From NCBI GenBank assembly GCA_964606855.1, contig CAZSHM010000026.1:1-26815 (forward strand): a stretch of DNA of 26,815 nt, read 5' to 3'. Positions 16,333-24,433 of this stretch are shown here, one piece after another. Source of the stretch: UBA7185 sp964606855. Lineage in GTDB: Bacteria; Bacillota; Peptococcia; Peptococcales; Peptococcaceae. A program made the translations under genes and the position numbers. Numbering within the stretch: the first letter of the stretch is position 1; each line of letters opens with the position of its first letter. A model generated the notes under the pieces. That model did no database searches. It was not told where the DNA came from and was given only the letters and a program-made list of their open reading frames with translations.

Positions 16333-17160
16333 ATGAGCGGATTGACGGAACGGGTGCGGGAGACGGTGGAGGCCATCCGCGCGCGGACGGATGCGGCGCC
16401 GCGGACGGCGCTGGTGCTGGGGAGCGGGCTGGGGGCGCTGGCGGAGCAGGTGGAGGATGCCTGCAGCATTCCCTATGAGGCGCTGCCGCACTGGCGCTCG
16501 AGCACCGCGCCGGGACACAGCGGGCGGCTGCTCCTCGGGCGCCTGGAGGGCAGGGTGGTGGCCTGCCTGCAGGGGCGGCTGCACTATTACGAGGGGTATA
16601 GCATGGAGGAGATCACATACCCGGTGCGCGTTTTGTCCCAGCTGGGCGTGAAGCGTTTGCTGCTCTCCAATGCGGCGGGCGGCATCGACACAGCCTTTGT
16701 GCCGGGCGATCTGATGCTCATCACTGACCACATCAATTTTCTGGGGTGCAATCCCCTGATCGGGCCCAACGAGCCGGACTTCGGCGTGCGCTTCTGCGAT
16801 ATGAGCTATGCGTACGATCCCGCGCTGCGGCGCTTGGCGCTGGAAGTGGCGGAGGAGCTGGGCATGACGCTGCGCCAAGGCGTATATCTCGCCACGACGG
16901 GCCCCAGCTACGAGACGCCGGCGGAGATCCGCATGTTTCGCGCCTGGGGCGCCAGCGCGGTTGGAATGTCCACTGTGCCGGAGGTTATCGTGGCCAATCA
17001 TTGCGGAATGCGGGTGCTGGGCGTCTCCTGCATCACCAACATGGCGGCGGGCATCCTCGATCAGCCGCTGTCGGAGGCGGAAGTGCTGGAGACGGGGGAG
17101 AGGGTGAGCGAGGCGTTCTCGGCGCTTGTGCGCGGCATTCTCGCGCGCCTGGAGGCGTAG
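16333..17160 (+). CDS. punA: Purine nucleoside phosphorylase (trimeric PNP, PunA type)
   Basis: A 275-residue cytoplasmic enzyme that cleaves (deoxy)inosine and (deoxy)guanosine with phosphate to base plus (deoxy)ribose-1-phosphate in purine salvage. Motifs in order: GSGLG (30-34, phosphate site), PGHSGRLLLG, QGRLHYYEGY, SNAAGGID, DHINFLG, TGPSYETPAEIRMFRAWGASAVGMSTVPE (purine and ribose sites) and SCITNMAAG. These are diagnostic of the trimeric low-molecular-mass PNP family rather than hexameric DeoD. AAGGAG at 16317-16322 supports the ATG at 16333. It is transcribed divergently from the CLC gene. A new promoter begins 13 bases after its stop, so galE does not depend on it. Confidence 0.95.
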   Translation: MSGLTERVRETVEAIRARTDAAPRTALVLGSGLGALAEQVEDACSIPYEALPHWRSSTAPGHSGRLLLGRLEGRVVACLQGRLHYYEGYSMEEITYPVRVLSQLGVKRLLLSNAAGGIDTAFVPGDLMLITDHINFLGCNPLIGPNEPDFGVRFCDMSYAYDPALRRLALEVAEELGMTLRQGVYLATTGPSYETPAEIRMFRAWGASAVGMSTVPEVIVANHCGMRVLGVSCITNMAAGILDQPLSEAEVLETGERVSEAFSALVRGILARLEA

Positions 17161-17173
17161 CGCGGCGAAAAAA

Positions 17174-17202
17174 TTGACATTTTTCGGGGGACGCGCTATA
17201 CT
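17174..17202 (+). promoter_or_regulatory. Strong sigma-A promoter for galE
   Basis: A consensus TTGACA (17174-17179) and TATACT (17197-17202) have a 17-base spacer. The leader is about 120 bases and contains a hairpin CCCTTT-CTCGA-AAAGGG at 17217-17233, near the 5' end of the RNA, which may stabilise the transcript. Confidence 0.88.
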
Positions 17203-17330
17203 GAAAATGGCGCACACCCTTTCTCGAAAAGGGATTGTTTGAGCGGAATCGGCGCCTGCGGCCGGTCTGCGCGGGACAGTTTCAGGGCGGGAGCAGGGCA
17301 GAATATGCAGAGTAGAGGAGTGATCGCGAG

Positions 17331-18353
17331 ATGCGGGTTTTGGTGGCGGGCGGTGCAGGATACATTGGCACGCATACTTGCATAGCCCTCATGGAAGCGG
17401 GCTATGAGGTGGTGGTGGCGGATAATTTTTGCAACAGCAAGCGGAAAGCGCTGCTGCGCTTGGAAGAATTGGCGGGGAAAAAGATCCCATTTCGTTACTG
17501 CGATATGACCGACGAGCGCGCGGTGGATCAGCTTTTTTGGCTGCACCGCGTGGAAGCTGTGATCCATTTCGCGGGGCTGAAGGCGGTGGAGGAGTCGGTG
17601 AAGCTGCCGCTGCGCTATTATTACAACAATGTGGTCAGCACAATCAATCTCTGCAAGGCCATGCGGAATCACGGGGTACATAAGATAGTCTTCAGTTCCT
17701 CCGCGACGGTCTACGGCGAGAACGAGATCCCCTTTGTGGAGACGATGCCGCTGATGCCTGCGGCCAACCCGTACGGGGAGACCAAGGTGATGAGCGAGCG
17801 CATTCTGCAGGATGTTTCGAAGGCGGAGCCGGACTGGTCGGTGGCGATCCTGCGGTATTTCAATCCCATCGGCGCGCACCCCAGCGGCAGGATCGGAGAG
17901 GATCCGCAGGGAATCCCCAACAACCTGATGCCATACATCACGCAGGTGGCGAGCGGCAGGCGAGCGGAATTGCGCATCTGGGGCGATGATTATCCGACCG
18001 TCGACGGCACCGGTGTGCGCGATTATATCCACGTGATGGATCTGGCGGAAGGGCACGTGCGGGCATTGGAGAAGTTGGATGCGGCGCCCGGCATCTCCGT
18101 CTATAATCTAGGAACTGGGCACGGGGTCAGTGTCCTCGAGCTGGTGCACACCTTCGAGCGTGTCAACGGCATTGAGATCCCCTACAAAGTATATCCGCGC
18201 CGCGCGGGCGACGTCGCCGAATCCTATGCCGATCCGTCCAAGGCGGAGCGGGAGCTGGGCTGGCGCGCCAAACGCAGCGTGGAAGATATGTGCCGGGATG
18301 CCTGGAAATGGCAGTCGCAGAATCCGCGGGGCTACGGCGAGGATTGGGAGTAG
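17331..18353 (+). CDS. galE: UDP-glucose 4-epimerase
   Basis: A 340-residue extended short-chain dehydrogenase that interconverts UDP-glucose and UDP-galactose with bound NAD, supplying the Leloir pathway and cell-surface glycans. The N-terminal Rossmann motif is GGAGYIG (7-13). The catalytic Ser lies in SSSATVYGE (S124), and Y148 and K152 form the Y-x3-K pair in NPYGETK. RYFNPIGAHPSGRIGEDPQGIPNNLMPYI, DYPTVDGTGVRDYIHVMDLA and the C-terminal GWRAKRS are typical GalE substrate-site segments. A ribosome site near GAGGAG precedes the ATG. It is followed after 114 bases by pgi; the intergenic sequence has short repeats but no clear terminator, so co-transcription is possible. Confidence 0.96.
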   Translation: MRVLVAGGAGYIGTHTCIALMEAGYEVVVADNFCNSKRKALLRLEELAGKKIPFRYCDMTDERAVDQLFWLHRVEAVIHFAGLKAVEESVKLPLRYYYNNVVSTINLCKAMRNHGVHKIVFSSSATVYGENEIPFVETMPLMPAANPYGETKVMSERILQDVSKAEPDWSVAILRYFNPIGAHPSGRIGEDPQGIPNNLMPYITQVASGRRAELRIWGDDYPTVDGTGVRDYIHVMDLAEGHVRALEKLDAAPGISVYNLGTGHGVSVLELVHTFERVNGIEIPYKVYPRRAGDVAESYADPSKAERELGWRAKRSVEDMCRDAWKWQSQNPRGYGEDWE

Positions 18354-18368
18354 GGGACATCCAGAGCA

Positions 18369-18384
18369 TCACACCGCAGTGTGA
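18369..18384. repeat. Short palindrome between galE and pgi
   Basis: TCACAC-CGCA-GTGTGA is a perfect 6-bp inverted repeat 15 bases after the galE stop. There is no T-run, so it is unlikely to be a terminator. It could be a protein-binding site or an RNA 3' stabiliser. Confidence 0.5.
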
Positions 18385-18389
18385 GACAG

Positions 18390-18429
18390 AGAGCCATAAG
18401 AGTCATAGAAGAGCCATAGAAGAGTCATA
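18390..18429 (+). repeat. Four short direct repeats AGAGYCATA
   Basis: AGAGCCATA (18390), AGAGTCATA (18399), AGAGCCATA (18410) and AGAGTCATA (18421) alternate C and T at the fifth base, with start-to-start spacings of 9, 11 and 11 bases. They lie in the 5' region of pgi, upstream of its ribosome site. The function is unknown; repeats spaced by about one helical turn can be regulator half-sites. Confidence 0.6.
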
Positions 18430-18467
18430 TACAGGAAGCGCGAGTGAGCGGGAGAGGAGCGAGCCGA

Positions 18468-19745
18468 ATGTCTGAAATCCGAGTGGACATTTCCGATGCC
18501 ATCGAGCGGCTGCCGGTGGAGGAGTATCAGGAAAAAATCAACGAGATCCATGCCCGGCTGCACGATGGGCAGAACAGTTACAACGGGTGGGTGGAGTATC
18601 CCACCAAGATCGAGGGCGATCTGGTCTGGCAGATCATGACCACCGCATGGAAAATCCAGAAGCAGTGCACCGCGTTCGTGGTCATCGGCGTGGGCGGATC
18701 CTATCTGGGGGCGAAAGCTTGCCTGGAGCTTCTGCAGTCGCCGTTCTACAATGAATTTTTCGCCAAGGAGCGCAATCTGCCCAAGATCTATTTCGCCGGA
18801 CACCATCTGAGCAGTGTCTACTATCACGAGCTGTTTCACCGGCTGCGCAACGAGGAAGTCGCGATCTGCGTCATCTCACGCTCCGGAAACACGCTGGAGC
18901 CGATGGTGATTTTTGAAATGTTCAAAAAATTCCTGCGCGAAAAGTACGGCGACGCCGCCAAGGAGCGGATCTATGTGGTGACGGGCAGCAAGGGGAAATT
19001 GCGCCGGGAGGCCGAAGCGGAGGGGTATATGACCTTCGATGTGCCGGATGATATCGTGGGGCGTTTCTCTGTTCTGACACCGGTGGGACTGTTGCCCATC
19101 GCCGTGGCCGGCATTGATCTGGAGACGGTGTTGCAGGGCGCGCGCCAGGCGCAGGCGGCCTGTATGGACCCGGATCTGAACCGCAACGACTGCTATCGCT
19201 ACGCACTGACGCGCTACCTGCTCAAGGTGCAGAAGGATAAGCGCATGGAAGTCTTTGAAGTCTACGACGGCAAATTGCGCTATTTCACCGAGTGGCTGAA
19301 GCAGCTTTTCGGGGAGAGCGAGTGCCAGAACGGGCAGGGCATCTTCCCGGTGTCGATGCAGATGTCCACGGATCTGCACTCCATGGGACAGTTTTTGCAG
19401 GACGGCCGGCAGGACTTCTTTGAGACAGCGGTGGTCATCGAGGATGTCACCTACGATATTCCGCTGCCGGAGGGAATGGTCAGCCAGGCCAGGACGCTGC
19501 ACCAGCTGAACCGCCTGGTGCGGGAGAGCGTCAAGGAGGCGCATCTGGAGAACGGCACACCCAACATCGTCATCACGCTGCCGGAGATCTCCCCCTATTC
19601 CTTCGGCAAGATGGTCTATTTCTTTGAGAAGGCCTGCGCCGTGAGCTGCATGCTGAGCGACCTGGATCCCTTTATCCAGCCGGGCGTGGAGCGCTATAAA
19701 GAAAAGCTGCAGACCCTTCTGACCCAGGATACGCCGCAGGCGTAG
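18468..19745 (+). CDS. pgi: Glucose-6-phosphate isomerase
   Basis: A 425-residue cytoplasmic enzyme that interconverts glucose-6-phosphate and fructose-6-phosphate. The length matches the short Firmicutes/thermophile type rather than the 550-residue proteobacterial form. VVIGVGGSYLGAKA (71-84) starts the first SIS domain. The phosphate loop reads SRSGNTLEP (137-145), a divergent form of the usual SKSGTTTEP. FPVSMQMSTDLHSMGQ carries the active-site signature, and the C-terminal segment holds SFGKMVYFFEKACAVSC and FIQPGVERYK. GAGAGGAG about 8 bases upstream supports the ATG at 18468; a GTG at 18444 is unlikely. It ends before a large bidirectional hairpin. Confidence 0.95.
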   Translation: MSEIRVDISDAIERLPVEEYQEKINEIHARLHDGQNSYNGWVEYPTKIEGDLVWQIMTTAWKIQKQCTAFVVIGVGGSYLGAKACLELLQSPFYNEFFAKERNLPKIYFAGHHLSSVYYHELFHRLRNEEVAICVISRSGNTLEPMVIFEMFKKFLREKYGDAAKERIYVVTGSKGKLRREAEAEGYMTFDVPDDIVGRFSVLTPVGLLPIAVAGIDLETVLQGARQAQAACMDPDLNRNDCYRYALTRYLLKVQKDKRMEVFEVYDGKLRYFTEWLKQLFGESECQNGQGIFPVSMQMSTDLHSMGQFLQDGRQDFFETAVVIEDVTYDIPLPEGMVSQARTLHQLNRLVRESVKEAHLENGTPNIVITLPEISPYSFGKMVYFFEKACAVSCMLSDLDPFIQPGVERYKEKLQTLLTQDTPQA

Positions 19746-19779
19746 CGCGCAGGCCTCCGGGGAAGGCACGCGGGGGCTT

Positions 19780-19837
19780 GGGCGGCATCCTAAAAGCGAG
19801 GTCTGGAAATCCGGACCCCGCTTTTAGGATGCCGCCC
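19780..19837. terminator. Long bidirectional terminator hairpin between pgi and the MBL gene
   Basis: The left arm 19780-19803 and right arm 19813-19837 form a stem of about 24 bp with one mismatch around a TGGAAATCC loop. Inner TAAAAGCG/CGCTTTTA parts supply the A-tract and T-tract needed in both directions for a normal terminator. The outer GGGCGGCATCC/GGATGCCGCCC extension is unusually long and reaches the stop codon of the minus-strand gene. Confidence 0.8.
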
Positions 19838-20619
19838 TATGTGTAATACAGCGGCAGTTTGTTTAGCGCTCGCCATTGTTCTGCATCATGTCCGTAGATC
19901 AGCTTTGCCCCGTTTTCTCTGTAACGGACCAACTTTCTCATGGATTCTCGGGACGCATCTGCGTCCCATGCGCGCTGGATGGGGACCGCGCCGGTCAGAT
20001 GCATCTCGTCATGGATCGCGTCCGCGGCGAACACCCATTGTCCGGAGTTCTCCAAATTGACCAGAAACGACTGATGTCCGGGCGTATGTCCCTTTGTATC
20101 GATGGTCAGGATGCTGTGATCCAGGAATATATCGCATTCCGGCTGATCCGGCAGCGGCACGATTTTTGCTCCGGGGCACTCTTTTCTGAAGCGCAGGAAG
20201 GCTTCTCGTTCTCCCGGAGGATATCCGGCGCGGGGCGCTTTTTCCAAGGCGCTCAACTCCCGCGCGCGGATATATACGGTTGCGTCCGGAAACAAGAACA
20301 ACTGGTTGTGGTGGTCGCGGTGCCAATGGCTCAAAAGAATGTGCCGGACAGCGTCTGTCGGGTAACCGATCCGCCTCAGCTGATTGTCGAGGCGGTTTTT
20401 CTCGCTCCACCGCAGTCTGCCCACTTCACTCTGCGGAAAGTGCCCCGGCTCGACGCCTGTATCCAACAAGACCAGCCCTTCGTTTCTGTGTTCCAGCAGG
20501 ATGACAGGGACCGGGATTGTATAGCGGAACTCCGCGGTGTTCCGCGCTGCCATCGGATCTGTGTCCGGAACAACGATTCGCCCTGCCTCAATGAGAAACA
20601 TTCTTGAGAGAGGATGCAT
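19837..20619 (-). CDS. Metallo-beta-lactamase-fold hydrolase, AHL-lactonase-like
   Basis: A 260-residue dinuclear-zinc hydrolase. The metal motif H98-x-H100-x-D102-H103 lies in LLSHWHRDHHNQ; further ligands are H182 in GHTPGH, D200 in FAADAIH and H244 in IYGHDAEQW. The arrangement and length fit the N-acyl-homoserine-lactonase-like branch, whose members open lactones, but some hydrolyse other esters. An N-terminal strand region and the segment before the metal motif probably line the pocket. GGAGGT 7 bases upstream supports the ATG at 20619 rather than a GTG at 20628. It lies 21 bases downstream of the ene-reductase gene on the same strand, so it is the last gene of the cluster. The context suggests a catabolic lactonase or esterase rather than quorum quenching. 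Confidence 0.85.
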   Translation of the reverse strand: MHPLSRMFLIEAGRIVVPDTDPMAARNTAEFRYTIPVPVILLEHRNEGLVLLDTGVEPGHFPQSEVGRLRWSEKNRLDNQLRRIGYPTDAVRHILLSHWHRDHHNQLFLFPDATVYIRARELSALEKAPRAGYPPGEREAFLRFRKECPGAKIVPLPDQPECDIFLDHSILTIDTKGHTPGHQSFLVNLENSGQWVFAADAIHDEMHLTGAVPIQRAWDADASRESMRKLVRYRENGAKLIYGHDAEQWRALNKLPLYYT

Positions 20620-20640
20620 TGCACACACCTCCGGATTTTG

Positions 20641-22716
20641 TCACAGAATGAGTCCGGCGTCGTAACCGGTGGTGGTCGCGTTGTACAGATCGCCCACTTT
20701 CATGCAGTCCCCTACCATGAGCACGTCGTAGGCGGTTCCGCGAAACTGTTCACGCTCCGTTTCTCTGCTCCGCATGCCTGTTGCGATCACGACGGTATCC
20801 GCCGGGAGGAATGTCTCGGGCTTTTCTTTTTCCCGGATGATGACGCCGTCCTCTAAAATCTCCGTGACGCGCGTCTCCAAATGGATCCGGCAGCGGTCCG
20901 GATCCTCTCTGTCCCGGTTTAGCGCCGCCGTGCTGCGGTTGTACGCGTGGGTGAGATAGTGGATGGACTGCAGCCGTTCCGTGTACGCACCTTCGCGAAT
21001 CAAAATATCCCCCAGTTCTATCAAATGCAGTTTCTTCCCCAGATTTGCCAGATGGATCGCCGTCTCGACGCCGATCGCGCCGCCGCCGACCACGACAACC
21101 GTGTCTCCGATGGTATCTTCCTTTCCAAAGACATCCAGCGCGGTCCGCACAAGGTTCCGGTCAATTCCCGGAATCGGGGGGAGCGGCAAGTCTGCTCCGA
21201 TCGCGACAATCACCGCGTCATATTTGCCGCCGACCATATCCGGCGTGGCCTCCGTCTGGAACAGGACCTCGATGTTCGGATTCTTCCGGACCTGGCGGAC
21301 GGCCCATCTCCTGTAGCGGTCGAGATCCTCTTTGAAATCCACATATCCGGCGAAATTCAACTGCCCGCCCAACCGGCTTGTCTTCTCATAGATTGTGACT
21401 TTGTGCCCTCGCTCCGCGGCCTTTAACGCCGCCTGCATCCCGGCCGGGCCGCCGCCGATGACTGCGACCTTTTTTTGTCTCTCTGCCGCTGGATATCGGA
21501 ACAAGAACGGAGCTCTCCCGTGTTCCGGGTTGACGGAACAGCTGGATAACTTTGTGACATTTTCAAAATCATCGCCGACAGACCCGTTTTTCCCGGCTTT
21601 TCTTCCGGCGAAAATGTCCAGACACCGCAGACATTTCACACACGGCCGGATATCCTCCGCTTTGCCGGCCCGGGCCTTTTCTCCCCACTGGGGGTCTGCC
21701 AGAAAGCTTCGCGCCATGGCCACGAAGTCTGCCTTCCCCTCGGCCAGAATCTGTTCGGCGAGCGCCGGGTCGTTGATTGCGCCTATGGCCGTGACGGGAA
21801 TTTTTACGCCGCCCTTCTTCATGGCCTCCGCCAGGTAGACATTGCAGCCGTTCGGCATATACTGTGTGGGATGCATGATTCCCCGCGTCAGGGGTGTAAT
21901 CCGCACCCCGGCGGAACATTGAAGGATGTCTATCTTATCTTCAATCATCTTTACAAACTCGATCGTCTCCTCCATGCTCAAGTTGCCTGGCGTTAATTCA
22001 CTTGCGCTGATGCGGTACTCCAAGACCATGTCCTCTCCGACCCGCTTGCGGATTGCATCTAACACCATCATGGGAAACCGCGCGCGGTTCTCCAGCGACC
22101 CGCCGTACTTATCCCTGCGAAAATTTTCCAAGGGGGACAAAAATTCCGACAGCAGCCAGCCATGGCCGCCGTGGATCAGCAAATGGTCAATTCCGCCGCG
22201 CTTCATCATATGGGCCGCGTCGGCGAAGCACTGCGCTACGCGGTACATCTCATCCTCATCCATCTCCTCTACCGGATGGCCGTTGATTTCCTTGGCGGAC
22301 GGGCCGATCGGGCCAAGCCCGTCCGGGTTGAACATCGGGACGGCAAACTCCCCGCAGTGGGATAGCTCGATGGCAGCTTTTGCCCCGTAAGAGTGGCACA
22401 ATCCGGTGAAGAGGTTCAGTGTGGGCAGGGTTTCGTCCGTGAAAGTATTAAAATAGACCGGATGACCGTTGCCGCGCACCATATCCACGTTTGCCTCTCC
22501 GTTGCAAACGCAGGCGGCTCCGCCTCTCGCCTCCGCGCCGTAGAACTCTATTCCGAATTCCGACATCCGATTGTAACCGTCTCTGTCCAATTCCAAACTC
22601 AGATATGAACCGCCGTGCGGAGCGGCCATAATCCTATTTTTATAGACAGAATTTCTCACTTTGATTGGGCTGAATAATGTGGGATATGCTTGTTCATACC
22701 AGGGACTCGAAGCCAT
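20641..22716 (-). CDS. Flavin/4Fe-4S ene-reductase (OYE-type NADH:flavin oxidoreductase; enoate reductase / BaiCD-BaiH-like)
   Basis: A 691-residue cytoplasmic enzyme with the architecture of 2,4-dienoyl-CoA reductase, enoate reductase and the bile-acid enzymes BaiCD/BaiH. An N-terminal FMN TIM barrel (about 1-355) contains ELSHCGEF, IHGGHGWLLSEFLSP (candidate acid residues H182/H185) and DKYGGSLENR. A 4Fe-4S segment follows with C359, C362, C365 and C393; the spacing (x2, x2, x27) differs from the x2, x3, x11 of the E. coli dienoyl-CoA reductase. The C-terminal half binds FAD (VIGGGPAG, 420-426 region) and NAD(P)H (VVVVGGGAIG near 550). It probably reduces a C=C bond conjugated to a carbonyl. 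AAGGAG supports the ATG at 22716. The gene sits between the permease gene upstream and the MBL hydrolase gene downstream, and the substrate is unknown. Confidence 0.92.
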   Translation of the reverse strand: MASSPWYEQAYPTLFSPIKVRNSVYKNRIMAAPHGGSYLSLELDRDGYNRMSEFGIEFYGAEARGGAACVCNGEANVDMVRGNGHPVYFNTFTDETLPTLNLFTGLCHSYGAKAAIELSHCGEFAVPMFNPDGLGPIGPSAKEINGHPVEEMDEDEMYRVAQCFADAAHMMKRGGIDHLLIHGGHGWLLSEFLSPLENFRRDKYGGSLENRARFPMMVLDAIRKRVGEDMVLEYRISASELTPGNLSMEETIEFVKMIEDKIDILQCSAGVRITPLTRGIMHPTQYMPNGCNVYLAEAMKKGGVKIPVTAIGAINDPALAEQILAEGKADFVAMARSFLADPQWGEKARAGKAEDIRPCVKCLRCLDIFAGRKAGKNGSVGDDFENVTKLSSCSVNPEHGRAPFLFRYPAAERQKKVAVIGGGPAGMQAALKAAERGHKVTIYEKTSRLGGQLNFAGYVDFKEDLDRYRRWAVRQVRKNPNIEVLFQTEATPDMVGGKYDAVIVAIGADLPLPPIPGIDRNLVRTALDVFGKEDTIGDTVVVVGGGAIGVETAIHLANLGKKLHLIELGDILIREGAYTERLQSIHYLTHAYNRSTAALNRDREDPDRCRIHLETRVTEILEDGVIIREKEKPETFLPADTVVIATGMRSRETEREQFRGTAYDVLMVGDCMKVGDLYNATTTGYDAGLIL

Positions 22717-22741
22717 GCAGGGTCACTCCTTTTACGAAAAT

Positions 22742-24190
22742 TTACATCGGGAACAGGAAACATCCCAGCGGATATCCTAAAATCAAGGTGGAGAGCGCGA
22801 CAATCACAATCAGCGCGATCCCGTGCTTTGTCGCCTGGACCGGAGTGATCCAGTCTTTGTTGCCGAATAGGATGGCCGCGGTAGCGCAGCCGGCCGGGGT
22901 CGCCAAGGCACAAGTCGTACACAGAACCAGCATTGCGGCGATCGCGGTGTGGTTCAGGCCTGCCGCTAAGGCAAAATTGTAGGCGATCGGGATGAAGATG
23001 ACTCCGACCACGACGTTGCTCCCGAAATTTGTCAGAATTGTCGGGAGTAAGATTACAGAGATCAGGAACAATAGCGTGCTCTTTCCGCCTAACAGCGGCT
23101 GCAGCAACTCCGTGATGAGCGCAGAAATCCCGACATCGCTGCTGCCGACGGCGTTGATGATGACCATGACGGCGGCGGTCAGCAAGATGGCGCTCCAGCG
23201 GATGCCTTTCTCAAACAGTTCCACCAGGTCTACGCCTTTAGCAAAATTTAAGACTGCCAGGAGGACAATCAGCAGAGCCGGCGTTGCTTTTGTTCCGAGC
23301 GCGCTGCATATCTGGGTGATCTTCCATGCCCCCGGCAAAAAACTCGGACAGAACAGGATCAGCAGAAAAGCGAGCAAAAAGCCGATGATCACCTTTTGAT
23401 AACCGTCTATCTTTTCTGTAGTTTCTATTCCGGAAATCTGGATATGGGACAGATCCAGGCGCAGTACAAATTTGCCGAATAAAATATATAGAAGATAGTA
23501 GGTGATCTGCATGAGGAATGCAAAAATGGTGTAGGCGCCCGCATTCACAGTCACGCCCGAAGCTTCCTGGTACGCTCCGAGCGGCTGCATGACGGGAGGC
23601 GCAAAGGTGAACAGCATACAGCCCATGGTTGCGCCGAAAGCAATCCCCGCGATCATATACTGGGTGTATTTCCCCTTTTCAATTTGATATAGATCACACA
23701 CCATATAAAACAGAGACCAGACAAAGAAGATCGCGACAAAGGGATTCACCAGAGCAGAAATGATCGATGCGGCGAAGATCAGCAGAAAAGAGACCACCCA
23801 AGGCCTGCCTCGTCCGACTTTCAAATTGATCAGTTTATGTGCGATTAATTTGACGATTCCGGCCTGCTCGATAGCATACATGAACGGGAAGACAAACAGC
23901 AGGGTTAAAACATTGTTGTGCCCGAACCCGTACTGCATGGCCTCCGTGACCGACTGAAACCCGGTAAATCCGATTGCGATGATCGCGAGAATACTCGGCC
24001 ACACGACGCCGCAGGTCGTCCAGCCCCAAATCACGCCCAGGAAGACGCCTAAAACCCCTACGCCGACATCCGTGACCGGCCCGAACGGCGGAACCAGATA
24101 CTTGAAAAGGAACATGAAAAAGAAGACGATTCCTGCATTCACCCAATTCTTTGCGGTATTCTTACTCCAGTTTACTTTTACGCCTGTCAT
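22742..24190 (-). CDS. SLC13/DASS-type anion permease (ion transporter superfamily)
   Basis: A 482-residue polytopic membrane protein of the divalent-anion:sodium symporter / ion-transporter superfamily. About 11-12 hydrophobic segments are visible. SALVNPFVAIFF in the first half and LTNFGSNVVVGVIFIPIA (about 385-402) in the second half match the two re-entrant S/T-N signature regions, though without the exact SNT. CALATPAGCATAAILFGN follows, as in other carriers of the family. It likely imports a carboxylated or otherwise anionic organic substrate with sodium or protons. A strong GAGGAGGAGG site supports the ATG at 24190; a longer reading from 24280 would run through the promoter. It is the first gene of the minus cluster, 25 bases before the ene-reductase gene, and diverges from the LysR gene. 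Confidence 0.85.
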   Translation of the reverse strand: MTGVKVNWSKNTAKNWVNAGIVFFFMFLFKYLVPPFGPVTDVGVGVLGVFLGVIWGWTTCGVVWPSILAIIAIGFTGFQSVTEAMQYGFGHNNVLTLLFVFPFMYAIEQAGIVKLIAHKLINLKVGRGRPWVVSFLLIFAASIISALVNPFVAIFFVWSLFYMVCDLYQIEKGKYTQYMIAGIAFGATMGCMLFTFAPPVMQPLGAYQEASGVTVNAGAYTIFAFLMQITYYLLYILFGKFVLRLDLSHIQISGIETTEKIDGYQKVIIGFLLAFLLILFCPSFLPGAWKITQICSALGTKATPALLIVLLAVLNFAKGVDLVELFEKGIRWSAILLTAAVMVIINAVGSSDVGISALITELLQPLLGGKSTLLFLISVILLPTILTNFGSNVVVGVIFIPIAYNFALAAGLNHTAIAAMLVLCTTCALATPAGCATAAILFGNKDWITPVQATKHGIALIVIVALSTLILGYPLGCFLFPM

Positions 24191-24278
24191 ATTGTTTTCC
24201 TCCTCCTCGTCCATGCGCGGGAAAACGGTTCGCCGTCTTTCGCTGCCCTCCTTTCCGAAAAATGCCTTCCCTGCGGAC

Positions 24279-24308
24279 ATTGTAACAAACCGAACACGCT
24301 GCTACCAA
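24279..24308 (-). promoter_or_regulatory. Promoter of the permease/ene-reductase/hydrolase operon
   Basis: Read on the minus strand, TTGGTA (24303-24308) and TACAAT (24279-24284) are separated by 18 bases. The -35 is imperfect, as expected for an activator-dependent promoter. The predicted start point is near 24272, leaving a leader of about 80 bases. Confidence 0.6.
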
Positions 24309-24321
24309 TCGTTTCGTATTC

Positions 24322-24340
24322 TATAGGCCAGGGGCCTATA
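24322..24340. promoter_or_regulatory. Palindromic operator, candidate LysR-type regulator site
   Basis: TATAGGCCAGGGGCCTATA is a perfect 8-3-8 inverted repeat. Its centre is about 59 bases upstream of the predicted permease start point, where LysR-type activators usually place their recognition site. The spacing (T-N13-A) is slightly wider than the classic T-N11-A. Confidence 0.65.
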
Positions 24341-24433
24341 CGGGCAGCTTTCCGGTGTATTCTGGATATAATGCATCTTTATAACGCACCGCGGCCCATA
24401 GCCTGCGGGAGTGGCCGAGGAAGGAGAATCAGG

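Noticed and set aside
18390..18429. CRISPR-like array
   Set aside because: Repeat units of 9 bases with 0-2 base spacers are far too short, and no cas gene is present.
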